From Clostridioides difficile CD160 (GTDB lineage: Bacteria > Bacillota > Clostridia > Peptostreptococcales > Peptostreptococcaceae): a stretch of 64,000 bases of DNA. The DNA is taken from NCBI RefSeq assembly GCF_000449425.2, contig NZ_AVHW01000040.1:1-64000 (forward strand), given 5' to 3'. This document shows, in pieces, positions 45,629 through 54,124 of the stretch. The notes under the pieces were generated by a model. The model searched no databases, was not told where the DNA came from, and saw nothing but the letters and a program-made list of their open reading frames with translations. Numbering within the stretch: the first letter of the stretch is position 1; every line of letters starts with the position of its first letter. The position numbers were made by a program, and so were the translations under genes.

Positions 45629-46014
45629 TAGAACACCATCCTTAATGCTGCAATTATCATGATTATTCCAAAAGAAATCCTAAGAAACTTTCCAGTAACT
45701 TTATTTAGTAGCTTAGCCCCTATGATACCGCCGAGAATACTTCCAACTGCAACTTTTATTGTCAAATTAACGTCGTAAGTACCTTTAGATACATATAAAA
45801 CAGAGCTTGCTGTCGTTAAGAAAATTATTATAGAAAGAGCAGTTGCATGAGATTTATGTTCTTCTACCTTAACGATGTCATTTAATATCGGAACTAAAAG
45901 AGTACCTCCTCCAGACCCAAAAACTCCATTTATAAATCCTGTAAAAACTCCAATTATCGTATTTTTTAAATTAAAATCAAAATATTTTTTCTTCAAATCA
46001 TCAGTTTTTTTCAT
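45628..46014 (-). CDS. Half-size TauE/SafE-family membrane protein (first half)
   Basis: 128 residues with about four helices. IIGVFTGFINGVFGSGGGTLLVPIL and VAVGSILGGIIGAKLLNKVTGKFLRISFGIIMII are TauE/SafE blocks. The frame extends upstream, but ATG (complement of 46012-46014) has AAGGTGA seven bases before it. It overlaps the next gene by one base. Both halves start with the same GxxxGxxG(S/M)GGGT motif, which supports ancient duplication rather than a recent stop mutation. Confidence 0.82.
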   Translation of the reverse strand: MKKTDDLKKKYFDFNLKNTIIGVFTGFINGVFGSGGGTLLVPILNDIVKVEEHKSHATALSIIIFLTTASSVLYVSKGTYDVNLTIKVAVGSILGGIIGAKLLNKVTGKFLRISFGIIMIIAALRMVF

Positions 46015-46145
46015 AAAAATCACCTTCTGAAATAGTTTTACCAAAATAGGCAAATTATATTTATATAAAATAAGATTAAATATAATCTTTCATGTTTACT
46101 TAATTTTGCATAAAAAAAAACATATTAAAACAATATATTAATATA

Positions 46146-46154
46146 TGGTATAAT
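46146..46154 (+). promoter_or_regulatory. Extended -10 promoter of nadE
   Basis: TGGTATAAT (TGnTATAAT) 38 bases before the ATG of nadE, the same style as seen ahead of iscS and hflX. Confidence 0.5.
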
Positions 46155-46192
46155 ATATTAAAACAAAGTAGCAAATTTGAGAGGAGATAACA

Positions 46193-46948
46193 ATGTCAAA
46201 TATAAAAATACAAATAGACAAAACTGTAGAATGGCTTATAAATAAGGTTAATGAAGCAAATGCAAAAGGATTGATTGTCGGTGTATCTGGGGGAATTGAT
46301 TCAGCAGTAGTTGCTAATTTAATTAAAAAGGCATTTCCAGAAAACTCTATGGGAGTTATAATGAGCATAAAAAGTAATCCTCAAGATAGAGAAGATGCAC
46401 TTAAGGTTATAGAAGGATGTGATATAGAATATCTTGATTTAGACCTTATAGAGCCACAAAGTGCTATATTAGACATGGTAGTAGGAAATTTAAAAGAGAA
46501 ACATTTATATAGAGCAGAATATTTAAAGATGACAGATGCAAATTTAAGAGCAAGAGTAAGAATGAGTACTATTTATACAATTGCTAACAATCTAGGATAT
46601 CTAGTTGTTGGTACAGATAATGCTGCAGAAATACACACAGGATACTTTACTAAATTTGGTGATGGTGGAGTTGATATTTTACCAATTGCAAATTTGACTA
46701 AAGGAGAGGTGTATGAATGGGCAAAAGAACTTGGTGTTCATGAAGATTTAATAAACAAAGCTCCTTCTGCAGGTCTTTGGGAAGGTCAAACAGATGAAAA
46801 TGAAATGGGAACTACTTACGATATGATAGATGCTGTGTTACAAGGTAGATTAGATGAAGTTCCTCAAAGAGACCAAGAGATAATTGAAAGACTTCATAGA
46901 ATAAGCGAGCATAAGAGAAAAACGCCTGCGCAACCTCCTAAGTTCTAA
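46193..46948 (+). CDS. nadE: NAD synthetase, ammonia-dependent
   Basis: 251 residues. It adenylates deamido-NAD and amidates it with ammonia to give NAD. The ATP-pyrophosphatase P-loop SGGIDS is at 32-37. NLRARVRMSTIYTIANNLGYLVVGTDNAAEIHTGYFTKFGDGGVDILPIANLTKGEV is the signature block. No glutaminase domain is present, so ammonia is the nitrogen donor. GAGAGGAG precedes ATG. It is single, 82 bp before the YebC-family gene. Confidence 0.94.
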   Translation: MSNIKIQIDKTVEWLINKVNEANAKGLIVGVSGGIDSAVVANLIKKAFPENSMGVIMSIKSNPQDREDALKVIEGCDIEYLDLDLIEPQSAILDMVVGNLKEKHLYRAEYLKMTDANLRARVRMSTIYTIANNLGYLVVGTDNAAEIHTGYFTKFGDGGVDILPIANLTKGEVYEWAKELGVHEDLINKAPSAGLWEGQTDENEMGTTYDMIDAVLQGRLDEVPQRDQEIIERLHRISEHKRKTPAQPPKF

Positions 46949-47030
46949 TTTACTATTTTAAAGATTTGTGATAAAATTTACAAGTGATAAAAATTAGAAT
47001 AACTAATTGTACGTATTAAGGAGTGGAAAT

Positions 47031-47753
47031 ATGGGACGTATAGGTAATATAATTAATAGAAAAGGTAAACAAGATGCTCAAAGAGCAAAAATATTTACTA
47101 AACATGCTAGAGCAATAGCAGTTGCTGCCAAAGAAGGTGGAGCAGACCCAGAATATAATGCAGCTTTAAAGACAGCTATAGAAAAAGCTAAGGCAGATAA
47201 TATGCCAAATGATAATATAGATAGAGCTATCGCTAAAGGTGCTGGAGCAGGTGCTGGTGATGACTATGAAACTATAGTTTATGAAGGTTATGGACCTGGC
47301 GGAGTTGCAGTTATAGTAGAAACTTTAACTGACAACAAAAACAGAACTGCTGGTAATGTAAGATATTACTTCGATAAAAATGGAGGAAACTTAGGAACTA
47401 GTGGATGTGTGTCTTTTATGTTTGATAAAAAAGGACAGATATTAGTTGGTTCAGGAGATGGAATTTCAGAAGAAGAATTGATGGATGTTGCATTAGAAGC
47501 AGGAGCTGAAGATTTTATAACAGAAGAAGATGGTTATGAAATAATAACTACACCAGAAGATTTTTCTAGTGTTCGTGATGAGTTGAAAGCTAAAGGGTAT
47601 GAGTTTATATCTGCTGATGTAAAGATGATACCTCAAACTACAACTGTACTAACTGAAGAAGCTCATTTAAAAATGATGAATAAATTAGTTGATATGCTTG
47701 AAGAAGATGATGATGTTCAAGATATATATCATAACTGGGAAATGGAAGAGTAA
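47031..47753 (+). CDS. YebC/PmpR family protein (TACO1-like)
   Basis: 240 residues. It starts [29 protein letters not shown], and [31 protein letters not shown] follows, as in all YebC proteins. These were long listed as regulators; recent work on the family points to a role in translation of difficult (for example proline-rich) stretches. ATG 47031 has AAGGAG seven bases before it; an in-frame start at 47007 has none. The YebC-I and YebC-II branches are not separated here. Confidence 0.93.
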   Translation: MGRIGNIINRKGKQDAQRAKIFTKHARAIAVAAKEGGADPEYNAALKTAIEKAKADNMPNDNIDRAIAKGAGAGAGDDYETIVYEGYGPGGVAVIVETLTDNKNRTAGNVRYYFDKNGGNLGTSGCVSFMFDKKGQILVGSGDGISEEELMDVALEAGAEDFITEEDGYEIITTPEDFSSVRDELKAKGYEFISADVKMIPQTTTVLTEEAHLKMMNKLVDMLEEDDDVQDIYHNWEMEE

Positions 47754-47778
47754 ATATTCTAATATCTTAGAAATGTAT

Positions 47779-47834
47779 ACACCTCTAAACCATGTTTACA
47801 TAATAATATGTAAATATGATTCAGAGGTGTTTTT
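47779..47834. terminator. Terminator after the YebC-family gene
   Basis: ACACCTCT (47779-47786) pairs with AGAGGTGT (47823-47830), and inner TTTACATA/TATGTAAA extends the stem. Followed by TTTTAT. Confidence 0.85.
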
Positions 47835-47891
47835 ATATTTGTAAAAATTGTTTTATAAATACTAAAAACATATCTTGCAAAACTAATAATA

Positions 47892-48896
47892 TTATAAAAG
47901 GTTTTGAACAGGACTCGATTGTCTATAGATGATGGATGGGTATATTACTTGACGTTGAATACCACTCATTCTTCCAGTAACAATATCGATAATCATTCGA
48001 AGGCTACGTTCTGCTGTTTCCTCCATTTTCAAGTCTATAACTGTTAATGGTGGTGTACTTCTTGCCATTAGCCTTGAAGGTCCATTACTTGCTGCAAATA
48101 TCTGAACATCATTTCCAATTGCAATCCCTGACTCATTAAATGCATTCATTATACCAAGAGCTACTACATCATGGTTACAAAAGATTACTTTTTTTATTGA
48201 GTTCTTTGCAATCATTTTTTTAGCAATATCATACCCACTATCTATTTTGTTAGAACAATAATATATAGAATCTGGTAAATATATTCCATGTTCCTCACAT
48301 GTCTTTAAAAAAGATTTGCCCCGTAAAGTCATACATGTAAATGAAGACGGGTTAAATACAACAGCTATGTCATTTTTACCATTTTGAATAGCATGTAATG
48401 CTGCTATACGACCAGTTTCTTCATTATCAATAGATACACTCGAAAAACCTTCTATTTCACGATTTACAACAACTACAGGAATTTTAGGTTTATTTTTTAA
48501 TAGGTACTCTATATCATCAGCATTAATACCTGTCAAAACAACACCATCATAATAATTGTTTGAAAAAAGATATTCATCATCGCATAAATGGCCAACAGTA
48601 TAAGGTCGTATGATAATATTTATATCTAAATGCTCTAAAGAAATGACATGGTTTATTGCTTGAAATATGTTGGTTGATGCCAATTCAAAACCAGAATCTT
48701 GCCAATAAAATGCTATTTGAATATGATTATGTACTCTAGGAGTAGAGCGTTTATATCCAAGCTTATCTGCTGAATTTAAAACTATATCTTGTGTATGTAG
48801 TGGAATTCTTCGTTCATTTCCCTTACCACTTAAAACATAGGAGACTGTTGCTGAAGAAAGACCACAATCTTTTGCAATATCTTTGATTGTTGCCAT
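47892..48896 (-). CDS. LacI-family regulator of the HMG-CoA-lyase-like operon
   Basis: 334 residues. HTH and hinge MATIKDIAKDCGLSSATVSYVLSGKGNERRIPLHTQDIVLNSADKLGYKR, then a sugar-binding-like effector domain. It is transcribed away from the HMG-CoA-lyase-like gene; the 270 bp between holds repeated TGCTTAA sites and a strong promoter. It therefore probably represses the three-gene operon and itself. The effector is likely the substrate or a CoA intermediate. Ribosome site AAGGAGG precedes the ATG. Confidence 0.9.
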   Translation of the reverse strand: MATIKDIAKDCGLSSATVSYVLSGKGNERRIPLHTQDIVLNSADKLGYKRSTPRVHNHIQIAFYWQDSGFELASTNIFQAINHVISLEHLDINIIIRPYTVGHLCDDEYLFSNNYYDGVVLTGINADDIEYLLKNKPKIPVVVVNREIEGFSSVSIDNEETGRIAALHAIQNGKNDIAVVFNPSSFTCMTLRGKSFLKTCEEHGIYLPDSIYYCSNKIDSGYDIAKKMIAKNSIKKVIFCNHDVVALGIMNAFNESGIAIGNDVQIFAASNGPSRLMARSTPPLTVIDLKMEETAERSLRMIIDIVTGRMSGIQRQVIYPSIIYRQSSPVQNLL

Positions 48897-48919
48897 GATA
48901 AAAATCCTCCTTGAATAGT

Positions 48920-49113
48920 TGCTTAAACTTGCTTACATTTATTATCTTAACATATATCCAATCAAAGAACAATATTCTACAATCTGCAAATCCTAATGAG
49001 TGAAAATAAATAAATCTTAAAATATATTTATTGTGTTGACAAAACTTAACAGATAATACTATAATGTGCTTAAATAAGCTTATTAATGAGTTAATATTAA
49101 GCAATATTAAGCA
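48920..49113. promoter_or_regulatory. Cluster of TGCTTAA half-sites (candidate LacI operators)
   Basis: TGCTTAA occurs at 48920-48926 (with a near copy TGCTTAC at 48930-48936) and at 49067-49073. Its complement TTAAGCA occurs at 49097-49103 and 49107-49113. The last two belong to a perfect tandem 10-bp repeat AATATTAAGC (49093-49112). The 49067 and 49097 copies form an inverted pair just downstream of the -10. This is where a LacI-type repressor would bind. Confidence 0.55.
49036..49065 (+). promoter_or_regulatory. Sigma-A promoter of the HMG-CoA-lyase-like operon
   Basis: TTGACA (49036-49041), 18 bases, TATAAT (49060-49065): both hexamers are perfect. The predicted start lies inside the half-site cluster. 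Confidence 0.8.
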
Positions 49114-49166
49114 GTAATATAACAATGCTAGCTTGTTATATCACTGTAAATAAAGGGGGCAAAGAG

Positions 49167-50072
49167 ATGAGTAAGATAAATATACTTGAAGTTGGTCCAA
49201 GAGATGGATTTCAAAATCTAAAAGAATTCGTAGATACAGATAAAAAACTAAAAATTATTGATGGTCTTATTGATTCTGGTATTAAAGAATTAGAAATTGG
49301 TTCATTTGTAAGTCCAAAAGCCATTCCTCAGATGAAAGATGCAAAGGAAATAGCAACCTACTGTGTAAAAAATTATCCTGATGTAAAGCTTTATGCATTA
49401 GTTCCAAATTTATACGGTGCTAAGCTTGCATGGGATTGTGGAATAAGAGATATATCTTATGTTATTTCCTTAAGTGAAACTCACAATAAGAAAAATATAA
49501 ATAGAACTCATGAAGAATCCATTACTGAACTAAAAAAAATAATAGATTCTTATCCTGAAATGAATATATGTGTTGGAATAGCCACAGTGTTTGGCTGTCC
49601 TTTTGAAGGGATACCAAAGATAGAGGATGCGGTAGCATTTAGTAAATGCCTTTGGGAAAACGGTATTAGAGAGATTAACTTAGCAGATACAATAGGTATT
49701 GCTGACCCTAAACAAGTTAGAGAGACTATTAGTGCATTAGTTGAAGCATTACCAGAATGTAGATGGCAGGTACATATACATGATACTAGAAATATGGGGA
49801 TGGTTAATACTCTTGTAGCTATTGAGTCTGGTATTACTACTGTTCAATCTACACTTGGAGGTTTAGGAGGGTGTCCTTTTGCACCTGGTGCATCTGGTAA
49901 TACTGCGACTGAGGATTTGGTGTATATGCTTGAACGTATGGGATATGATACAGGAGTAGATTTTAATAAACTTCTCGAATTATCTAAATACCAAAAGAGT
50001 TTGATAGAGGGTGTATATAGTGGTCATCATGTAAATATAAAATCTGAAATTTCTAGTTGTCAATTGTCTTGA
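49167..50072 (+). CDS. Hydroxymethylglutaryl-CoA lyase family protein
   Basis: 301 residues, TIM-barrel HMGL-like lyase. INILEVGPRDGFQNL (metal and catalytic Asp), VHIHDTRNMGMVNTLVAIESGI and the signature STLGGLGGCPFAPGASGN with the catalytic cysteine are those of HMG-CoA lyase, which splits HMG-CoA into acetyl-CoA and acetoacetate. ATG 49167 lies just after AAAGGGGGC; the frame is open further up without a site. With a CoA transferase and a dicarboxylate carrier in the same operon, the natural substrate may be an imported 3-hydroxy-3-methyl dicarboxylate or close relative. Confidence 0.87.
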   Translation: MSKINILEVGPRDGFQNLKEFVDTDKKLKIIDGLIDSGIKELEIGSFVSPKAIPQMKDAKEIATYCVKNYPDVKLYALVPNLYGAKLAWDCGIRDISYVISLSETHNKKNINRTHEESITELKKIIDSYPEMNICVGIATVFGCPFEGIPKIEDAVAFSKCLWENGIREINLADTIGIADPKQVRETISALVEALPECRWQVHIHDTRNMGMVNTLVAIESGITTVQSTLGGLGGCPFAPGASGNTATEDLVYMLERMGYDTGVDFNKLLELSKYQKSLIEGVYSGHHVNIKSEISSCQLS

Positions 50073-50103
50073 TTAAAAAAATAAATGATTTGGGGAGGTC
50101 AAT

Positions 50104-51366
50104 ATGGATATTATAGCTTTAATTTTATTTTTAGGTGTTATTGTTCTAGCTTTTGTACGTAAGAATAATGCAGGGATTTTAGCTTTAGCTGTTGGTGTCA
50201 TAGCAGTTAGAATATTTGGCATGGATGAAAAAGAGCTTTATGGAGCTATAAGTAACTCAATGTTTACAACACTTGTTGGAATAACATTACTTTTTGCAAT
50301 AGTAAATTCAACTGGAGCATTAAAGTTAGTTGCAGAAAAAATAGTAGCTGTTTCTGGTAAGCGAGTTTGGCTTATTCCAATAGCAGTTTTTATTGCAGGA
50401 TTTATTGTTGCAGGTGTTGGTCCAGGTGCAATTCCAGCACTTGCGATAATTCCAGCAATGGCTGTTCCCGTAGCAATAACTGTTGGTTATAATCCTGTAA
50501 TGCTTGCACTTATAGGCGAATGTGGATTAATGGCAGGTCGTATGACACCTATTACTCCAGAAGGTCAAATTATAACAACTGTTGCAGAGAGTGTTGGGAT
50601 TGAAAATGTTATGCCTGCTATTTTAGCATGTCAAACCTTATCAACGATTGTATTTTCAATAGTATTGTTCATAATTTTTAAAGGATATAAACTTAAAAAA
50701 CCTATAAATATTATAGATAGTAAGAATATAGAAAAGTTTAATGTAAAGCAAATAATTTCTCTTATAAGTATATTAGTCATGATTGCTTTTATTATATTTT
50801 TCGATATGAATGTTGGACTTGCTGCCTTTTCAGTTTCGGCTATACTTCTTCTTTTCAATATTGCTGAAGATGGAGAATGTATCAAGGCAATCCCATGGAG
50901 TACAATAGTAATGGTCCTTGGGGTGGGAGCAATGATGACAATTGTGGATGCAGCAGGAGGGATTGACTTGATGAGTAATGCATTATCATCACTAATGAAT
51001 AGTAAAACTGCTACTCCAATTATGAGTATTTCAGCAGGACTTATGTCTATGGTAAGTTCGGCATTAGCAGTAGTGTATCCAACTATGATGCCTATGTGTG
51101 TTGATATAGCTAAGTCAGTTGGAGGAGTAGACCCACTAGCACTTATTGCAGCAGTTGGTGTAGGAGGTTCTCTTGCTGGTGTAAGTCCACTTTCTACTGG
51201 TGGTGCATTGATTTTGGCAGCTATGGGGTCAAGTAAGAAAGACTTTAATAAAGAAGAACAAAATAAGGTATTTATTCAACTTTTCGTTATGAGTGCAGTT
51301 GGATTATTAGTTATTGCAGTAGTATCAGTTTTATTCTTTAATGGAATAGCACATATAATGCATTAA
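50104..51366 (+). CDS. MatC-like dicarboxylate carrier / SLC13-type permease
   Basis: 420-residue membrane protein with 10-12 helices. The N-terminal FLGVIVLAFVRKNNAGILALAVGVIAVRIFGMDEKELY is typical of the MatC (malonate/dicarboxylate carrier) N-terminal domain. Later blocks are VGPGAIPALAIIPAMAVPVA, MLALIGECGLMAGRMTPITPEGQIITT and GVGGSLAGVSPLSTGGALILAA. It lies 31 bp after the lyase gene behind GGGGAGG. It probably imports the dicarboxylate that the operon degrades. Confidence 0.8.
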   Translation: MDIIALILFLGVIVLAFVRKNNAGILALAVGVIAVRIFGMDEKELYGAISNSMFTTLVGITLLFAIVNSTGALKLVAEKIVAVSGKRVWLIPIAVFIAGFIVAGVGPGAIPALAIIPAMAVPVAITVGYNPVMLALIGECGLMAGRMTPITPEGQIITTVAESVGIENVMPAILACQTLSTIVFSIVLFIIFKGYKLKKPINIIDSKNIEKFNVKQIISLISILVMIAFIIFFDMNVGLAAFSVSAILLLFNIAEDGECIKAIPWSTIVMVLGVGAMMTIVDAAGGIDLMSNALSSLMNSKTATPIMSISAGLMSMVSSALAVVYPTMMPMCVDIAKSVGGVDPLALIAAVGVGGSLAGVSPLSTGGALILAAMGSSKKDFNKEEQNKVFIQLFVMSAVGLLVIAVVSVLFFNGIAHIMH

Positions 51367-51442
51367 TTTCGATAATTGAGGAATTTGTCATTAAACTCAA
51401 CTTTTAATATTGAGTAATATAATATAAATTGGAGGTATAGAT

Positions 51443-52636
51443 ATGAAAAAAGGAGCATTAAGCGATATAAAAGTACTTGACCTTACTAGAGTTCTTGCAG
51501 GTCCATATTGCACAATGATGTTGGCTGATTTTGGGGCACAGGTTATAAAAATAGAAGTGCCAGAAAAAGGTGATGATACAAGAAAATTTGGACCTTTTGT
51601 AAATGGAGAAAGTTTATACTATGCAAATATAAATAGAAATAAGAAAGGTATAACTTTAAATCTTAAATCAAAAGAAGGTAAAAACATATTCTTAGAAATG
51701 GTAAAAGAGGCTGATGTTGTTGTAGAAAATTATAGACCAGGTGTAATGGAAAAGTTAGGGCTTGGTTATGATGAATTATCTAAAGTTAATAATCAAATAA
51801 TTTATGGAGCTGTGTCAGGTTTTGGCTGTTATGGACCATATTCAGAGCGTCCAGGATATGATATTATTGCACAAGCAATGGGTGGACTTATGAGTATAAC
51901 AGGAACTGAAGGAGGAGAACCAACAAGAGTAGGAAATGCTATGGGAGATGTATTGGGAGGTATGAATTTAACTATTGGCATACTTATGGCACTTAATGCT
52001 AGAAAGATATTTGGAAAAGGACAAAGAGTAGATATTTCCCTCGTTGATTCAGTTGTATCATCTCTTGAAACTGGCATACAAAGATATTTTGATTCTGGTC
52101 AGCCTGAACTTATGGGCAATAGATACGCTTCTGCTTACCCTTATGATTCTTTTAAGGCAAGTGATGGTAATTTTGTAATAGGTTGTGGTAATGATAAATT
52201 GTTTGAAAAATTGTGTAAAAAAGTACTTTTTAGAGAGGAACTTTTAGAAGATGAAAGATTTAAAACAAATCTTAAGCGTTGTGAACATCATAAGGCTCTT
52301 AAACCAGAAATAGAAAAATGGTCTGTTAAGCATACAATAAAAGAAGCAGTTGATTTAATATCAGAAGCTGGCGTCCCTGCTGCACCTATTTATAATCTTG
52401 GTAGTGTTACAACAGATGAACACATTGCAAAAGCAAGGGAAATGATTGTAGATATGAGACATCCTATTATAGGAGATATGAGAGTCAATGGAAATCCAGT
52501 TAAGTTGATGGCAACAAAAGCCCAAATTAATGTACCAGCACCATCTTTAGGAGAAAATAATGAGGAGATTTATAGTAGTTGGCTTGGTTTTGATAGTGAT
52601 AAAATAAATGATTTAAAAGAAAATGGAGTTATTTGA
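51443..52636 (+). CDS. Family III CoA transferase (CaiB/BaiF)
   Basis: 397 residues. The N-terminus KVLDLTRVLAGPYCTMMLADFGAQVIKIE and GDDTRKFGPF, NRNKKGITLNLKS, VVENYRPGVMEKLGLGYDEL are family motifs. The catalytic Asp is likely in GNAMGDVLGG at about 168-177. It moves CoA from an acyl-CoA to a free acid. As third gene after an HMG-CoA lyase homologue and a carrier, it should activate the imported acid and make the lyase substrate. GGAGGT precedes ATG. Confidence 0.88.
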   Translation: MKKGALSDIKVLDLTRVLAGPYCTMMLADFGAQVIKIEVPEKGDDTRKFGPFVNGESLYYANINRNKKGITLNLKSKEGKNIFLEMVKEADVVVENYRPGVMEKLGLGYDELSKVNNQIIYGAVSGFGCYGPYSERPGYDIIAQAMGGLMSITGTEGGEPTRVGNAMGDVLGGMNLTIGILMALNARKIFGKGQRVDISLVDSVVSSLETGIQRYFDSGQPELMGNRYASAYPYDSFKASDGNFVIGCGNDKLFEKLCKKVLFREELLEDERFKTNLKRCEHHKALKPEIEKWSVKHTIKEAVDLISEAGVPAAPIYNLGSVTTDEHIAKAREMIVDMRHPIIGDMRVNGNPVKLMATKAQINVPAPSLGENNEEIYSSWLGFDSDKINDLKENGVI

Positions 52637-52716
52637 TTTTAGAGAAAAAGTATAAATATAATATTTATTCTCTCCTAAGAATTGTAAATCAAATCTAAAA
52701 TTATCATAAGCATTTA

Positions 52717-52766
52717 AGATAGGAAAATCTATTTAGACATTAAGTCTTTGTGGATTTTCCTATTTT
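52717..52766 (+). terminator. Terminator of the HMG-CoA-lyase-like operon
   Basis: GATAGGAAAATC (52718-52729) pairs with GATTTTCCTATT (52753-52764), with an inner AGAC/GTCT stem, then TTTT. The surrounding gap 52637-53235 also holds the regulatory sites of the next operon. Confidence 0.8.
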
Positions 52767-52929
52767 CGTTAAAAATTTATACTATTGGAACAGATATATA
52801 GATATACTAAACTAAAGTATTAACAATTTAAATTGATAGAAAATAAGTTACCTATATGTTCTAAAGATTCTTTATTAGACTGTAAAGAGGCTTATGAGCA
52901 TGTTACTTAAATTATTTTAATGAAAATAT

Positions 52930-52996
52930 CAAAAATGAGACTGCATTCTCAAAAATGAGACTGTGTTTTTTAAGTATTTTCTCTAAAATGAGACAA
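52930..52996 (+). promoter_or_regulatory. Repeated upstream activating sequence for the sigma-54 operon
   Basis: AAAATGAGAC occurs three times (52932-52941, 52952-52961, 52985-52994); the first two are part of a 14-bp repeat CAAAAATGAGACTG. Centre spacings are 20 and 33 bp, close to whole helix turns. Inverted partners (TCTCA at 52947-52951, TCTC at 52980-52983) make each a TGAGA/TCTCA dyad. They lie about 170-230 bp upstream of the -24 element, the usual place for an enhancer-binding protein. Confidence 0.7.
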
Positions 52997-53161
52997 AAAT
53001 ATTGTTTTATGGGTTTTATTGGATAAAAATTCTTTAGTGAATTACAATTTAATCAATTCTAAAGTTAAAAATTATTAGAAATTAAGTGAAATTTATGTAT
53101 ATTTTGTTTATTTTATCAAAAAAAACAATTTTTTAATGAAAATAAAGAAATTAAATATAAG

Positions 53162-53178
53162 TTGGCTTAGAACTTGCT
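53162..53178 (+). promoter_or_regulatory. Sigma-54 (-24/-12) promoter
   Basis: TTGGCTTAGAACTTGCT matches TTGGCAC-N5-TTGCw at all key bases (GG and GC, correct spacing). It is 58 bp upstream of the crotonase ATG and heads a six-gene operon that ends next to a sigma-54 activator gene. Confidence 0.88.
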
Positions 53179-53235
53179 AATATATATTAACAAGAAAGTG
53201 TAGAAAAAATAACAATGAATAATGGGGGGAATATG

Positions 53236-54030
53236 ATGGGATTTGTAATGGAAAATTTAAAAAATCTTAAGGTGGAAGTTAAGGATAAAGTCTGTGTTAT
53301 TACTATAAATAGACCTAAAGCTTTAAATGCTCTTGACAATGACACCCTTAGAGAATTATCTCAAGTTGTTGATGTAGTATCAGAAAAGGAGGAAATATTA
53401 GGAGTTATTATTACTGGAGAAGGTAAAGTTTTTGTAGCTGGAGCTGACATACGTCAGATGCAAAACTATAAAAGTGAAGAAGGAAGAAAATATGCAGGTT
53501 ATGCCCAAGGGATTTTTGATAAAATTGAAGCTCTTGAGAAAACAGTAATAGCAGCAGTTAATGGATATGCATTAGGTGGTGGATGTGAACTTGCTATGAG
53601 TTGTGACATTAGAATTGCATCAGAAAAGGCTATATTTGGACAGCCTGAAGTTAATTTAGGAGTCATTCCATGTTTTGGCGGAACTCAAAGATTATCAAGA
53701 CTTGTTGGAACTGGGATAGCTAAAGAATTAATTTTTACAGGAAGGCAAGTAAATGCAGAAGAAGCTAAATCTATTGGTCTTATTAATAAAGTAGTTCCAA
53801 GTGATGTGCTTTTAGAAGAGGCAATGAAGATGATGAATCAAATAGTTGAAAAAGCACCAATAGCAATAAGATATGCAAAAGTAGTTATTAATAAAGGAAT
53901 AGATATGGATTTAAAAAATGCTCTTGAACTAGAGAAAGATATTGCAGGTTTAACTTTTGCTACAAGAGATAAACAAGAAGGAATGGATGCATTTATAGAA
54001 AAGAGAAAACCGATTTTTGAAAATAAGTAG
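53236..54030 (+). CDS. Enoyl-CoA hydratase/isomerase (crotonase family)
   Basis: 264 residues. VCVITINRPKALNALDN, GAGKVFVAGADIRQMQ-type oxyanion region, GYALGGGCELAMSCDIRIASEKAIFGQPEVNLGVIPCFGGTQRL are classical. The two catalytic glutamates of hydratases are both present (GCELAMSCD and FGQPEVNLG). It likely adds or removes water across a 2-enoyl-CoA/3-hydroxyacyl-CoA pair. ATG 53236 follows GGGGGGA; ATG 53233 and 53215 are alternatives. First gene of the sigma-54 operon. Confidence 0.9.
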   Translation: MGFVMENLKNLKVEVKDKVCVITINRPKALNALDNDTLRELSQVVDVVSEKEEILGVIITGEGKVFVAGADIRQMQNYKSEEGRKYAGYAQGIFDKIEALEKTVIAAVNGYALGGGCELAMSCDIRIASEKAIFGQPEVNLGVIPCFGGTQRLSRLVGTGIAKELIFTGRQVNAEEAKSIGLINKVVPSDVLLEEAMKMMNQIVEKAPIAIRYAKVVINKGIDMDLKNALELEKDIAGLTFATRDKQEGMDAFIEKRKPIFENK

Positions 54031-54124
54031 CTATTATAATTAAATTGGAAGAAATGTAGAACATATTAAAAATCTAAATTTCGTGAAAAAATACATATAG
54101 TTTAATTTTAAAAGGAGTTAATTT

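Noticed and set aside
45251-46014. Frameshift or premature stop in a single TauE/SafE gene
   Set aside because: The junction is a TAATG overlap with intact repeat motifs at both N-termini, which fits two coupled genes.
52930-52963. Short direct repeats as a CRISPR array
   Set aside because: Repeats are 14 bp, spacers 6 bp, only two to three copies and no cas genes; they fit an activator site instead.
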